Source of the DNA: Salsuginibacillus kocurii DSM 18087
GTDB taxonomy: Bacteria > Bacillota > Bacilli > Bacillales > Marinococcaceae
Reading direction: 5' to 3'
Assembly (NCBI RefSeq): GCF_000377705.1
Contig: NZ_KB898638.1
Span: 1 to 33,838, forward strand
Length of the DNA stretch: 33,838 nucleotides
A program made the position numbers and the translations under genes. This document shows, piece after piece, positions 1 to 7,758 of the stretch (its first letter is position 1; every line of letters starts with the position of its first letter). The notes under the pieces were generated by a model that was not told the origin of the DNA, did not search any database, and was given only the letters and a program-made list of their open reading frames with translations.

Positions 1-126
1 GAAGACGAAGATGCGGTAGAAGAAGATGAAGATGCAGTAGAGGAAGACGAAGACGCAGTAGAAGAAGACGAAGATGCGGTAGAAGAAGATGAAGACGCAG
101 TAGAGGAAGACGAAGATGCAACAGAA
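1..126 (+). repeat. In-frame 21-bp tandem repeat (six copies) encoding EDEDAVE
   Basis: Six 21-bp units lie head to tail (1-21, 22-42, 43-63, 64-84, 85-105, 106-126). Most differences are at third codon positions (gac/gat, gcg/gca, gaa/gag). Units 1 and 4 are identical and units 2 and 5 differ at one base, so there is also a 63-bp higher-order period. The array continues upstream beyond the window edge. Confidence 0.9.
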
Positions 127-264
127 GAAACTAACTTTGAAACTACTGTAGAAGCTGACACTGGGCAAGTAATTAACGTGGATGCCGAAGTAGCTGAAAT
201 TAATGCAGAGTTAGAAACCGAAGCTGAGGTTGAAGCAGAAAATGGTGAAGATGAAGAAGAATAA
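1..264 (+). CDS. C-terminal end of a protein with a highly acidic repeat tail (5' end outside window)
   Basis: Frame 1 is open from base 1 to a TAA at 262-264, giving 87 residues of an incomplete protein. The first 42 residues are six copies of a seven-residue unit, EDEDAVE, the last with T for V. They are followed by a mixed Thr/Val/Glu segment and the end NGEDEEE. Nearly all charged residues are acidic and there is no Lys or Arg. Such tails occur on secreted or surface proteins and on some cytosolic proteins of halophiles, but nothing of the folded part is visible, so the function is unknown. A strong terminator follows 20 bp downstream, so this is the last gene of its unit. That it is a real reading frame is clear from the codon-level repeat conservation and the terminator. 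Confidence 0.8.
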   Translation, partial: EDEDAVEEDEDAVEEDEDAVEEDEDAVEEDEDAVEEDEDATEETNFETTVEADTGQVINVDAEVAEINAELETEAEVEAENGEDEEE

Positions 265-284
265 ATAGTTGATCCTCAACTTGT

Positions 285-325
285 AACCCCTTGGAGAATC
301 TACTCTCCAAGGGGTTTAACTTCTT
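285..325 (+). terminator. Rho-independent terminator after the acidic-repeat gene
   Basis: A perfect 13-bp stem pairs 285-297 (AACCCCTTGGAGA) with 304-316, around a 6-nt loop. A T-rich stretch (taacttcttt) follows. It lies 20 bp after the TAA of the upstream gene. Confidence 0.85.
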
Positions 326-593
326 TACGGACACTGATTCCGTTATTCGACTAAAATTCCACTTTTTTAAAATATAATGGATATCTTGTTCTGTTAAACC
401 TCCCAAAACACCATTTTTACCAGGGTTTGGCTACATGCAACGGAACATACTTCCGCTACTTTGTCCGCATTAGCCTTTTTTCACAAAATAGCGGGGTGAA
501 TGTCCGTACCGCCGAGCCCAGGCTAATGAATGTGTACAAATAGAGGGGCCTCCTGCATTTAATCGATCTATTCTTCTGTTGCCACAATGCAGG
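326..593. other. Intergenic region between converging genes
   Basis: No plausible gene was found. Two inverted repeats are visible: CATTAGCCT at 468-476 with AGGCTAATG at 520-528, and CCTGCATT at 552-559 with AATGCAGG at 586-593. The second begins right after the stop codon of the minus-strand regulator. Neither has a clear T-tract, so they are at best weak terminators. A GC-rich motif GGGTGAATGTCCG at 494-506 resembles motifs in other intergenic gaps of this window. Confidence 0.4.
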
Positions 594-2330
594 TTAATCC
601 TCTTTTAATTTCCGCCATAGCGTGGAGCGGTTGATACCGAGGCGTTTGGCTGCTTGAGTTTGGTTCATATTTTCTTGTTCGAGAATGTACTCAATGATTT
701 GTTTTTCAATCTGTTCTAACGGCTGCGTAAGATCTAGGTGGTGTTCGAGGGCATTGCCTGTTTCTTGTACAGGCTCTACATCTTCTTTTCCCAGGAAGGG
801 GCCGTCTGATGCTTGGACACCTTGCTCAATGGTGTGCTGAAGTTCTTCTAAATTGCCAGGCCAAGTCGCTGTTTTCCATTCGGTTAAAAGTCCTTCTTTG
901 ACACCTACTATTTGTTTACCGTGCTTGTTGTTTGACCGTGCAATAAAGGTGCGAATGTATTCTTGCAAATGATCCAACCGCTCTCGTAATGGCGGGAGAG
1001 TTAGTAGCGTGGCCTGATTTAAAAATGGGTTTACCGTCTCAGGCAGTTGCTCCTGAACGGTTGCAAATAAACATGTGGCCGGCGAGGTGGAAGCAGTATC
1101 AAGCAAGCTGGTTAGCTGTTTCTTCCCTATACGTTCCCAGCCTTTTATATAAAACGTCCCAGCGGTTGTAGCGAAGATGGTGTTTAAACGTTCTAATGCT
1201 GCTTCGTCAAATTCGTAGTTCAAGGATACGAGCCACTGATTTTCTGTATGATTAGTGCGGTAATGGTGTATAGCCATCGCCAGTGAACGTTTGCCTGTCC
1301 CGTTTTCGCCTTGAATGAAAAACAATGGCACAGAGTTAGCATCCCTTTTTGCCGTCTCCAAGGTCTTATGCACGTGCTCGTTTGCTGCTGAAATTTGGCC
1401 AAACGAGACGATATCTGACCGAAGAGGATGAAGAGAGAGTCCTTTCTGGTCGATGGCATAGCGGGTTTCATCGCTGAATTTCAAGAAGTACAATTTTTCT
1501 TTACCCTGATGTAATGTCTCACCTTCTACAATGAAGATACGGCCTTGGTAGTTGATCGTATGCTGAAGAAAAGAATAGTTAAGCAGTTCGCGGTGAAATT
1601 GGTAAAGTTCCGGGATGTGTTCAGAAAGCAAGTGCTGACCAGCTTTCATATGAAAGAGGTTTTGGAACGCTTGATTGGAAAAGGTGACGTTTCCTTTCTC
1701 AGTTAAAAGCACAATCGCTTCTGGAAGAGTGTTAAATAGTCGCTGATAGCCGGAGTTAATGGAGTGTTGCTGTAGTATAACTTGGCCGATTTCTTTTGCT
1801 TGGAATAAAGCTTGTTCCACCGACTCGGGGCCTGAGCTGATCATAATTCCTTCGACGCCAAATCGTTTAGCGGTTGTAATTGTCACGGTATCTCCTACGA
1901 CGATCTGAATGCCGCGGTTAATCGCGTCTTTGACAGCTGTGTCTACTTCTAGCTGGCTGTGAATGGTTTGGTACGAAATGGTCGTATCAAGCAAATGGGC
2001 CACTTGATTAATTCCATGGCAAACATTCGGGAAACCGATCAATTCAATCGGGTCCTTTGCGTCTTTAATAAGAAGCAAGGTTCTGAGGATGTCATAACCA
2101 GAAACGTCTATTTCTACAACAGGCAAAGAACTGTGCTCGCGTAAAATGCGTGCTGTTCCACCTCGGCTAATCAACACCTGGAAGCCATCTGCCTCTAATT
2201 GCCTGGCTGGTTCGATGGCTTCTTCCAAGTCTGCAATTTGAATGGCGATCGTTATATCACGATGTGAGCTGCTAACCTTTTCAGCTACTTCTTTTAACCC
2301 TTGATAGGGTGCTATGATGCCAATTTTCAT
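594..2330 (-). CDS. PrpR_N / PAS / degenerate AAA+ / Fis-type HTH transcriptional regulator (copy 1)
   Basis: 578 residues. Residues 1-190 match the PrpR N-terminal sensory domain (FQVLISRGGTA, EIDVSGYD, ISSGPESV). Residues about 195-290 look like a PAS domain, 305-510 like an AAA+ domain, and 540-578 are a Fis-type helix-turn-helix (NQTQAAKRLGINRSTLWRKL). Walker A is intact (GENGTGK, 341-347), but the Walker B position reads GTFYIKGW (391-398), where sigma-54 activators have LFLDE. Only about 44 residues separate the two motifs, and there is no GAFTGA loop. It therefore should not remodel sigma-54 RNA polymerase, and probably acts as a classical effector-responsive regulator at sigma-A promoters. 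It lies 77 bp downstream of pdxA2, so it is probably the last gene of the sugar-acid operon and its regulator. A GAGGAG-type ribosome binding site precedes the ATG. The ligand is unknown; a paralog lies at 10621-12363. Confidence 0.85.
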   Translation of the reverse strand: MKIGIIAPYQGLKEVAEKVSSSHRDITIAIQIADLEEAIEPARQLEADGFQVLISRGGTARILREHSSLPVVEIDVSGYDILRTLLLIKDAKDPIELIGFPNVCHGINQVAHLLDTTISYQTIHSQLEVDTAVKDAINRGIQIVVGDTVTITTAKRFGVEGIMISSGPESVEQALFQAKEIGQVILQQHSINSGYQRLFNTLPEAIVLLTEKGNVTFSNQAFQNLFHMKAGQHLLSEHIPELYQFHRELLNYSFLQHTINYQGRIFIVEGETLHQGKEKLYFLKFSDETRYAIDQKGLSLHPLRSDIVSFGQISAANEHVHKTLETAKRDANSVPLFFIQGENGTGKRSLAMAIHHYRTNHTENQWLVSLNYEFDEAALERLNTIFATTAGTFYIKGWERIGKKQLTSLLDTASTSPATCLFATVQEQLPETVNPFLNQATLLTLPPLRERLDHLQEYIRTFIARSNNKHGKQIVGVKEGLLTEWKTATWPGNLEELQHTIEQGVQASDGPFLGKEDVEPVQETGNALEHHLDLTQPLEQIEKQIIEYILEQENMNQTQAAKRLGINRSTLWRKLKED

Positions 2331-2407
2331 TGTCTTTTTCCTGCTCCTCTATTGTTGTGTGCCATTCATATTTTACATGAAAACAACAAGGAATTGGAAC
2401 AATCTAT

Positions 2408-3403
2408 TTACTTAGGAGAAAGTTCAATGGCTGCAGAGATTGCTTCTTTCAGGCTGCGTTCATCAGCAATGTTTTTGCCGGCAATATCAAACGCTGTTCC
2501 GTGGTCTACGGAGGTTCGGATGACACCATGTTTAAGTCCGACTGTTATATTAACTCCAGCTTCTAAACCTAGAACCTTAACTGGTGCATGGCCTTGGTCA
2601 TGGTAACAAGCCACCACCGTGTCAAAGTCTCCTCTGGCAGCTCTGAAAAATAGCGTATCAGCGGGGTAAGGGCCTTCTGCTTGAATCCCTTCATCTTGAG
2701 CTTTGTTAATACCAGGTATGAGTTGAGCTTCTTCTTCCCCGTAGCCGAATAATCCATTTTCACCAGCATGGGGGTTGATGCCGCAAACGGCAATTTTAGG
2801 ATTGGTAAAGCCAGCCTTGGATAACGTATCGTACGCCAGGCGAATGACGTTATACGTGCGTTCGGGCGTAATCGCTTCAATGGCATCTTTTAAGCCCACA
2901 TGAGTGGTTAAGTGAATCACTTTCAAATTCGGGGCAGAAAGCATCATCGAATAATCGCTCGTGCCCGTAAGGTCAGCTAAAATCTCGGTATGTCCTGGGT
3001 AGTTGTAGCCCGCTCCTTGCAGAGCTTCTTTATTTAAAGGCGCTGTACAAATGGCATCAATTTCTTTATCCATTGCTAAGTGTACGGCTTTTTCAAGATA
3101 CAGAAAGGCATGCTTGCCTGCTTCATAGGATAATTCTCCAAAAGGAAGTCCACTTTCTAAGCTCCCTACTTGCAGACAGTGAATCGTAGATGGATCGGCC
3201 TGTATGTCACGTGGATATTCAATCGCTTTTACTTGCTGGTCGGTTTTTATAATCTCTACTACTTCATTTAGACGTTCAACATCCCCAATAACGACCGGGT
3301 TGCAGGTGTCATAGAGTGCTTCATCTGCTAGTGCTTTCGCGATAATTTCAGGGCCTACACCTGCTGCATCTCCCATCGTGATACCGATAACTGGTTTTGT
3401 CAT
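2408..3403 (-). CDS. pdxA2: 4-phospho-D-threonate/erythronate 3-dehydrogenase (PdxA2 type)
   Basis: 331 residues of the PdxA family, full length. Visible motifs are GDAAGVGPEI (11-20), APLNKEAL with YPGHTEIL, and the metal-ligand histidines H168 (TTHVGL), H212 (NPHAGENG) and H268 (YHDQGHAPVK). Family knowledge: PdxA proteins oxidise 4-phosphohydroxythreonine in pyridoxal phosphate synthesis. The PdxA2 branch, encoded beside DUF1537 kinases, oxidises 4-phospho-D-threonate or -erythronate with NAD, with loss of CO2 to give dihydroxyacetone phosphate. The start codon overlaps the kinase stop by four bases (ATGA), indicating translational coupling. The genomic setting, not sequence alone, argues for catabolism over vitamin synthesis. 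Threonate and erythronate cannot be told apart here. Confidence 0.88.
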   Translation of the reverse strand: MTKPVIGITMGDAAGVGPEIIAKALADEALYDTCNPVVIGDVERLNEVVEIIKTDQQVKAIEYPRDIQADPSTIHCLQVGSLESGLPFGELSYEAGKHAFLYLEKAVHLAMDKEIDAICTAPLNKEALQGAGYNYPGHTEILADLTGTSDYSMMLSAPNLKVIHLTTHVGLKDAIEAITPERTYNVIRLAYDTLSKAGFTNPKIAVCGINPHAGENGLFGYGEEEAQLIPGINKAQDEGIQAEGPYPADTLFFRAARGDFDTVVACYHDQGHAPVKVLGLEAGVNITVGLKHGVIRTSVDHGTAFDIAGKNIADERSLKEAISAAIELSPK

Positions 3404-4689
3404 GTTTGGACCTCTCCTTTCAATTCATGCAATGCTTGGGAAAACGTTTCTTCACTACCAAATGCACCGGCTTTTGTAATGGCTACCGGATTGTAAGTGC
3501 CGTGCAGCTTTCCTATTGGTATGCCTGTTTCAAACTCTCGAATGAGTTCAAATTCGGTGCTCTCTAATGAGGCGCAGACAGCTTTTGCAATGTCGCCGCC
3601 TGTCATAAGCATGGATTCATAAGGTTCTATTTCAAAAATAGCACGCACTAAATCACCCATACCACTTGCTATCTGTTTAGTTGTTTCAGCCATCGTCAGG
3701 TTGTTAGCCGCTGCTTTTTCTTTTACCCGTTCGATCGCTCCTTCATCCGTTTCAGGGGAAAGAAGCAGGAAAGGAGCTTCATTGGCTGAGATCTTTTGTA
3801 ACACCTCTTGAATGGAAGGGTGTGTTTTCCATTCATCTTCTAGAAAAAGGGTTGGATTGATGGTGAACGTTTGGATAGACTCTGCAACAAACGCTTTTTG
3901 TTGTTGAGTCACTTCACTGCGGCTTCCCACTACAAATAAAGCAGAATTGCAGGTGAATGATTTCGTCTCTGCCGTCGAACCGTGAAACGTTCCTTTCAGT
4001 CCGTAAGCTGGCGGCAAATATTGAGCCGCTCCAGCAGACCCGGCCCAGATCAATTGAAAATCCAGCGAGGAAAACAGTTTTACTTGTTGTTCTAACTCTA
4101 GTTCACTTTCGCTGTCAAAAGATAAATAGACGATTCCTTCTTCTTTAAGCTGAGTTAAGAGCGCAGGAAGTGTGGCGCTTGTTAGCTCTTCCTTCTTTAA
4201 GTGATACGTTTGTTTATCACTGGTTGTTTGCAAAAGATCTGTAATTTGCGCTGATTCAAAAGCTTGGTCCGGCTGCGTAGCGATTCCAGTCTCGGTCAAA
4301 AGCACGTCATTCACATATAAAGCCCCGTTAATAACCGTTCTGCCGTTGGCCGGATAAGCTGGGGTGGCGATAATAAAATCAGGGGAGAAGGCATCGTAAA
4401 GTGCATCGAGTTCTCGTCCAATATTTCCTCGCATCGTTGAGTCAATTTTTTTATATAGCAGCTTTGGCTTATTTTGTACGAAAGGAGCAACGGCTTCTTT
4501 GACGATGGTGTATGCCTCTTCTACTGGAACGCCTCTTGAATCGGTATCAATGACTAACGCTTCCCGGTCAATAAATTCTTCCATGTTTGTTGTATTCAAA
4601 GCCACAGAAGGTCGGTATCCATATTGTGTACACTGGACGCCAGAATCATTGGCTCCTGTTAAGTCATCAGCGATGATGCAAATATCCAT
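3400..4689 (-). CDS. dtnK: Four-carbon acid sugar kinase (DUF1537), D-threonate or D-erythronate kinase
   Basis: 429 residues, normal length for the family. The N-terminal hallmark DDLTGAND (8-15) and the C-terminal nucleotide-binding segments (LMTGGDIAKAV, GIPIGKLHGTYNPVAITKAGAFG) are present. The family phosphorylates the terminal hydroxyl of C4 sugar acids with ATP in the cytosol. Paired with a PdxA2-type dehydrogenase, the expected activity is D-threonate kinase (DtnK) or D-erythronate kinase (DenK). It sits between the permease (70-bp gap upstream) and pdxA2 (4-bp overlap). The gene symbol reflects the more common assignment, and the exact stereoisomer is an inference. Confidence 0.87.
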   Translation of the reverse strand: MDICIIADDLTGANDSGVQCTQYGYRPSVALNTTNMEEFIDREALVIDTDSRGVPVEEAYTIVKEAVAPFVQNKPKLLYKKIDSTMRGNIGRELDALYDAFSPDFIIATPAYPANGRTVINGALYVNDVLLTETGIATQPDQAFESAQITDLLQTTSDKQTYHLKKEELTSATLPALLTQLKEEGIVYLSFDSESELELEQQVKLFSSLDFQLIWAGSAGAAQYLPPAYGLKGTFHGSTAETKSFTCNSALFVVGSRSEVTQQQKAFVAESIQTFTINPTLFLEDEWKTHPSIQEVLQKISANEAPFLLLSPETDEGAIERVKEKAAANNLTMAETTKQIASGMGDLVRAIFEIEPYESMLMTGGDIAKAVCASLESTEFELIREFETGIPIGKLHGTYNPVAITKAGAFGSEETFSQALHELKGEVQT

Positions 4690-4759
4690 GGATGGTCACC
4701 TCACAATGGAAAGGAAGAGGCTTCTCACTAAGGTAGTGATTGGCCCCTTCTTTACTGTA

Positions 4760-5737
4760 TTATTTTTGCATATACTCTTGCATTTTGCCTTTTTTCTCTG
4801 CCCGTTTAACGAGGAAACCAATATAAATTGGCAGTAAGATGGCGGTTGTCACCACACTGGCTGCTACTTGGACAGTGGCGATAGACTCAATGCTTGCAAA
4901 CGCAGCATTGGCTGAAGCAATCGCAGCAGGCGTAGCCACGGCGTTTCCTGCTGTAGAACCTTCAGATGCCCCTACAATCGGGTTCCAGTTAAATAACTTG
5001 AACGCCCAGTAACCAGCAGTTCCTGTAATAAATACTGTCATAAGGCCTAACACGACTCCGCCTAGTCCGCCAGCCAAGATATCAGCAAAGTCGATTCCCA
5101 TCCCGAGCGCAAACGCGAAGAATGGAATCAACATGTTACTTCCTGTACTTAAAAATTCTCGTATTTCTTCATCTAAGTTACCTAAAACAGCACCAATGAC
5201 GATCGGAAGCAAGACAGCGATAAAGTCAGTAAATGAGAACAATCCTTCAACAAAGCCCATTGCTCCAAATATTGATAAAGCGACCATAGTTAAAAATGGG
5301 CCATCATTTAGAGCTAAGATGGAGTATGCTGCCCGGTCATCTTCTTTACCGTACTGACCTACTAAAGCTACATAAAGCCCACCGTTACTGTTTGTCATCG
5401 CAGCAATAATCGCAATTGGAGCTAGCCCTAGGAATAATCCTTCAGGGCCGGCAAACATATAGGCAATTAAACCAATAGTTGCCCCGACCAGCCATTTTAC
5501 CGTTAAGAGGGTGACCCCTTTTCCAATGGTCACACCCACATTTTTTACGTTAATTTGTGCCCCTGCACATAATAAGAAAAGAGCTATTAATACTAATGCT
5601 CCGTCTACAAAAAGTTCTTGTGTGAATCCACCAATGCGCAGCATTCCTGGAGCGAATGTATTAATCACGGCTCCGAGCAATAAGGGAACGACCATCAATC
5701 CCCCAGGAATCTTTTCAATGTTTGCTTTAATGCGCAT
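4760..5737 (-). CDS. 2-keto-3-deoxygluconate permease-like transporter (KdgT family), copy 1
   Basis: 325 hydrophobic residues with about ten predicted membrane segments. The start chosen is the ATG at 5735-5737, because GGGAGG lies 7 nt upstream and the protein then begins MRIKANIEKIPGG, parallel to copy 2 at 13728 (MKIKQTIEKVPGG). An upstream in-frame start would add nine residues without a better ribosome binding site. Family features are IPGGLMVVPLLLGA, GALVLIALFLLCAGAQ, AIIAAMTNSNGG, NDGPFLTM and STAGNAVATPAAIA. KdgT proteins are proton symporters for sugar acids. As first gene of an operon with DUF1537 kinase and PdxA2, it likely imports D-threonate, D-erythronate or a close relative. 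The specificity is inferred from context. Confidence 0.85.
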   Translation of the reverse strand: MRIKANIEKIPGGLMVVPLLLGAVINTFAPGMLRIGGFTQELFVDGALVLIALFLLCAGAQINVKNVGVTIGKGVTLLTVKWLVGATIGLIAYMFAGPEGLFLGLAPIAIIAAMTNSNGGLYVALVGQYGKEDDRAAYSILALNDGPFLTMVALSIFGAMGFVEGLFSFTDFIAVLLPIVIGAVLGNLDEEIREFLSTGSNMLIPFFAFALGMGIDFADILAGGLGGVVLGLMTVFITGTAGYWAFKLFNWNPIVGASEGSTAGNAVATPAAIASANAAFASIESIATVQVAASVVTTAILLPIYIGFLVKRAEKKGKMQEYMQK

Positions 5738-5800
5738 TATACAACCTCCCTTTAATAATTGCAATTTGCAACAAATATAATAAAACCGCTTACAAGTTGA

Positions 5801-5829
5801 AATATAAAACAGAAAGCGCTTTTACGCAA
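5801..5829 (-). promoter_or_regulatory. Predicted sigma-A promoter of the sugar-acid operon
   Basis: Read on the minus strand, -35 TTGCGT (5824-5829) and -10 TATATT (5801-5806) are separated by 17 nt, and the spacer holds a cre-like site. The -35 is weak (3 of 6) and the -10 good (5 of 6). The geometry mirrors the promoter at 19907-19935, which supports the call. The leader would be roughly 55-60 nt. Confidence 0.5.
5811..5824. promoter_or_regulatory. Candidate cre (CcpA) site of the sugar-acid operon
   Basis: AGAAAGCGCTTTTA matches the cre consensus TGWAANCGNTNWCA at 12 of 14 positions and centres on AAAGCGCTTT. The identical 14-mer is in the promoter spacer at 19918-19931. Its place between -35 and -10 implies carbon catabolite repression. 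Confidence 0.65.
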
Positions 5830-6135
5830 CACCTTTTGCCGAAAAAACGAAAACCGTTGCAAAATAAAACGGTTTCATTGTAAGCATATACGTTAAATCC
5901 CTATTTATACCAAAAGTGATCGGGGAGAAGCTGCGGACATGCCGGGGGCACATACGGTAAAGAATGATTAGAGCGTGTCTGTAAAAAAGTTCAATTAAAT
6001 ATATAAAAAACATTTATTTTATGTTGAATTATTGCTACTATTGTTATTAGTATAAATAACCTGTTTTTAATCGTGGGTTTTTATTACTTCTATTAAATGC
6101 ATTTGATTATGTAAAGAAAGGTAAGGAGTACGAAA

Positions 6136-6579
6136 ATGGCTAACCTGACTACAGGCGAAATGAAACAGAGTAGATGTTTGGCAGCGCAGCCATCCATTGT
6201 GCTTCAATGGGAGACACCAGATTTCAAAGAGCGATTGGTGCAACCAGAACCAACCGAATTGAACGTGTACACCTATGGTAAAGAACCAAAAAGAGAAATG
6301 TGGAGGCCTCAAGGCATGCTGATCGGGACACCGCGGAAAAGCGCGGAATGGCTTCAGCGACCCGAAGCATTTAAAAGGTACTTTTCTAATTACACGAAAG
6401 TGGCTGTAGTTGATGAAGCAGCTCCTAAATTAATGTGTTACCTTGTCCACATGAATGTGACTCATTTCATTTCAAGCCACAACTCTTATGATGAAATGTG
6501 GGACAAAATACAGAAATCGTTCCAATATTCTTCTTATGTAGATGAATGTTTACAGCATGAAATTCTTGAAATGGTGTGA
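6136..6579 (+). CDS. Small protein of unknown function, paralog A
   Basis: 147 residues. AAGGAG lies 7 nt before the ATG. The family is not recognised. It is clearly homologous to the product at 7190-7645: shared segments include the IVLQW near the start, EPKREM, RKSAEWLQ, a YxKxAVV stretch and THFIS. More than half of the central 70 residues are identical. No signal peptide or membrane segment is visible, so it is probably cytosolic and mixed alpha/beta. The gene stands alone on the plus strand between two minus-strand operons and is followed by two hairpins. A duplication of a single-gene unit is the simplest reading. No function is proposed. Confidence 0.75.
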   Translation: MANLTTGEMKQSRCLAAQPSIVLQWETPDFKERLVQPEPTELNVYTYGKEPKREMWRPQGMLIGTPRKSAEWLQRPEAFKRYFSNYTKVAVVDEAAPKLMCYLVHMNVTHFISSHNSYDEMWDKIQKSFQYSSYVDECLQHEILEMV

Positions 6580-6635
6580 TTTAATTAGCATGGGCCTAAT
6601 GCAGCACGGTATTGAAACATAAAGAAAGCGAAAAG

Positions 6636-6661
6636 CCCTGCCTTAAGCTGGGGGATTTTTT
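6636..6661 (+). terminator. Weak terminator hairpin after paralog A
   Basis: CCC (6636-6638) pairs with GGG (6650-6652) and GC with GC around a small CTTAA loop, with one T/T mismatch. A run of seven T follows directly. The stem is short but the T-tract is good. Confidence 0.45.
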
Positions 6662-6679
6662 TATTAATAGGGGAACGGG

Positions 6680-6723
6680 AAAGATTCCTGTAGAGGGCTT
6701 TATACTCTACAGGAATCTTTTTT
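6680..6723. terminator. Strong bidirectional terminator
   Basis: A 16-bp perfect stem pairs 6680-6695 (start AAAGATTCCTG) with 6705-6720, around a 9-nt loop, followed by further T residues. It lies about 100 bp after paralog A and is the second of two tandem hairpins. Confidence 0.8.
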
Positions 6724-7189
6724 GCACCGTAAGAATGTATAAATAGTTGAAGGAAACGATATACGTACAATGAAGGCTCAGCCTGCGCCGTAGGCTTGGC
6801 TTTGCAAAGTTTTCTTTAGGAATTGAAATGAGGTCATTTTCTGGCGGAATCCCAACGCTTCTCTGTAGGGGGACATTCGCAGCGCTAGAGCACCTCCCTC
6901 CCTAATGAAAGGGATATGACAATGTATATTGTAACTGGTTGATAAACAGAGGATGGACCTATCTTGAACGTTAAGCTAGTAAATTATAAGTCTTAATTCC
7001 TTTTACGAAAAATTCTAATATCAATAATAGCTGATGTTTGGTAGTAGCGGGAAAAAAGAAGGTGAGGTGAGTTCAAATTTATTCCTCGTATGTGTTTATT
7101 TTATGCTAGAATAATGGTATTATTTTACTATGCGATCCCTCTTCTATTATAAGAGAGCTTCGTTGTTTAAAAATATAGGAGTGAAGAAA
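6724..7189. other. Intergenic region upstream of paralog B
   Basis: This 466-bp gap has no convincing gene. A GC-rich patch GGGGGACATTCGCAGC (6868-6883) stands out from AT-rich surroundings and resembles patches at 494 and 8800. The last 100 bp are AT-rich and probably hold the promoter of the 7190 gene (a TATGCTAGAAT-like -10 region near 7103-7113), but no good -35 was found. Confidence 0.35.
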
Positions 7190-7645
7190 ATGGCTAGTTT
7201 GACTTTAGAAAAACAGAAGGACAGTCAACAGACAACTATGCAGCCAGTAATTGTACTTCAGTGGGATATCTTAGAAAACACAGAAATTGAAAAAAGAGTA
7301 GACGTGTTGGAAACGGATAGCGAGAACGTGTACATATATGGAGCGGAACCAAAACGAGAGATGATGCAACCTAAGAGCGTGTTAATAGCTCCGGCGCGCA
7401 AGAGTGCAGAATGGCTGCAAATGCCAAAAGCTTTCAAAAAAACTTTTAAACAGTATAAAAAAATAGCAGTAGTTGAGAAGCCTGCACCGGAGTTTTTACG
7501 TTATTTGAGATATATGGGCATTACCCATTTTATCTCTAATGAGTGTTCTGATGAAGAAAAACAACAAAAACTAAAAGAAGCAATCTCGTATTCCTATTAT
7601 ATAGACCCTTGTTTGAAACAGAACGCCTGTCCACAAGCGGTTTAA
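7190..7645 (+). CDS. Small protein of unknown function, paralog B
   Basis: 151 residues. The start chosen is the ATG at 7190, preceded by AGGAG with an 8-nt spacer; the frame is open upstream, but an earlier start would lack a ribosome binding site. It is homologous to the product at 6136-6579, sharing EPKREM, RKSAEWLQ, THFIS and a conserved C-terminal YY/YV-D-CL pattern (YIDPCL here, YVDECL there). The two proteins differ mostly at their N-termini and extreme C-termini. The family is not recognised. The gene is monocistronic, with its own terminator. No transmembrane segment is seen. Confidence 0.75.
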   Translation: MASLTLEKQKDSQQTTMQPVIVLQWDILENTEIEKRVDVLETDSENVYIYGAEPKREMMQPKSVLIAPARKSAEWLQMPKAFKKTFKQYKKIAVVEKPAPEFLRYLRYMGITHFISNECSDEEKQQKLKEAISYSYYIDPCLKQNACPQAV

Positions 7646-7665
7646 CGTGCGGATGTAGGTAGAGC

Positions 7666-7702
7666 AAAAGCCCTGTAGAAATCATGTTTCTACAGGGCTT
7701 TC
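7666..7702. terminator. Bidirectional terminator between paralog B and opuAC
   Basis: A perfect 15-bp stem pairs AAAGCCCTGTAGAAA (7667-7681) with 7687-7701, around a 5-nt loop TCATG, with A-rich and T-rich flanks. It sits between two converging genes and can serve both. Confidence 0.9.
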
Positions 7703-7758
7703 TTAGATATGGAGGACGAGTGCCACTGTCCTCAGTACTTAGTAAAACATACTATTTA

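Larger units (their letters stand above)
5738..6135. other. Divergent intergenic region with candidate operators
   Basis: Apart from the promoter and cre site, this region holds an inverted repeat AAACCG (5851-5856) with CGGTTT (5870-5875), placed upstream of the predicted -35. It also holds two TTGCAA palindromes separated by one base (5759-5771), and a third TTGCAA at 5857-5862. These are candidate binding sites for the linked PrpR-like regulator, without further proof. A GC-rich patch at 5930-5943 resembles other intergenic patches. The promoter of the 6136 gene must lie in the AT-rich right half, but no convincing -35/-10 pair was found. Confidence 0.35.

Noticed and set aside
1-126. Short regular repeats at the left edge considered as a CRISPR array.
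   Set aside because: The units are contiguous 21-bp in-frame coding repeats without spacers.
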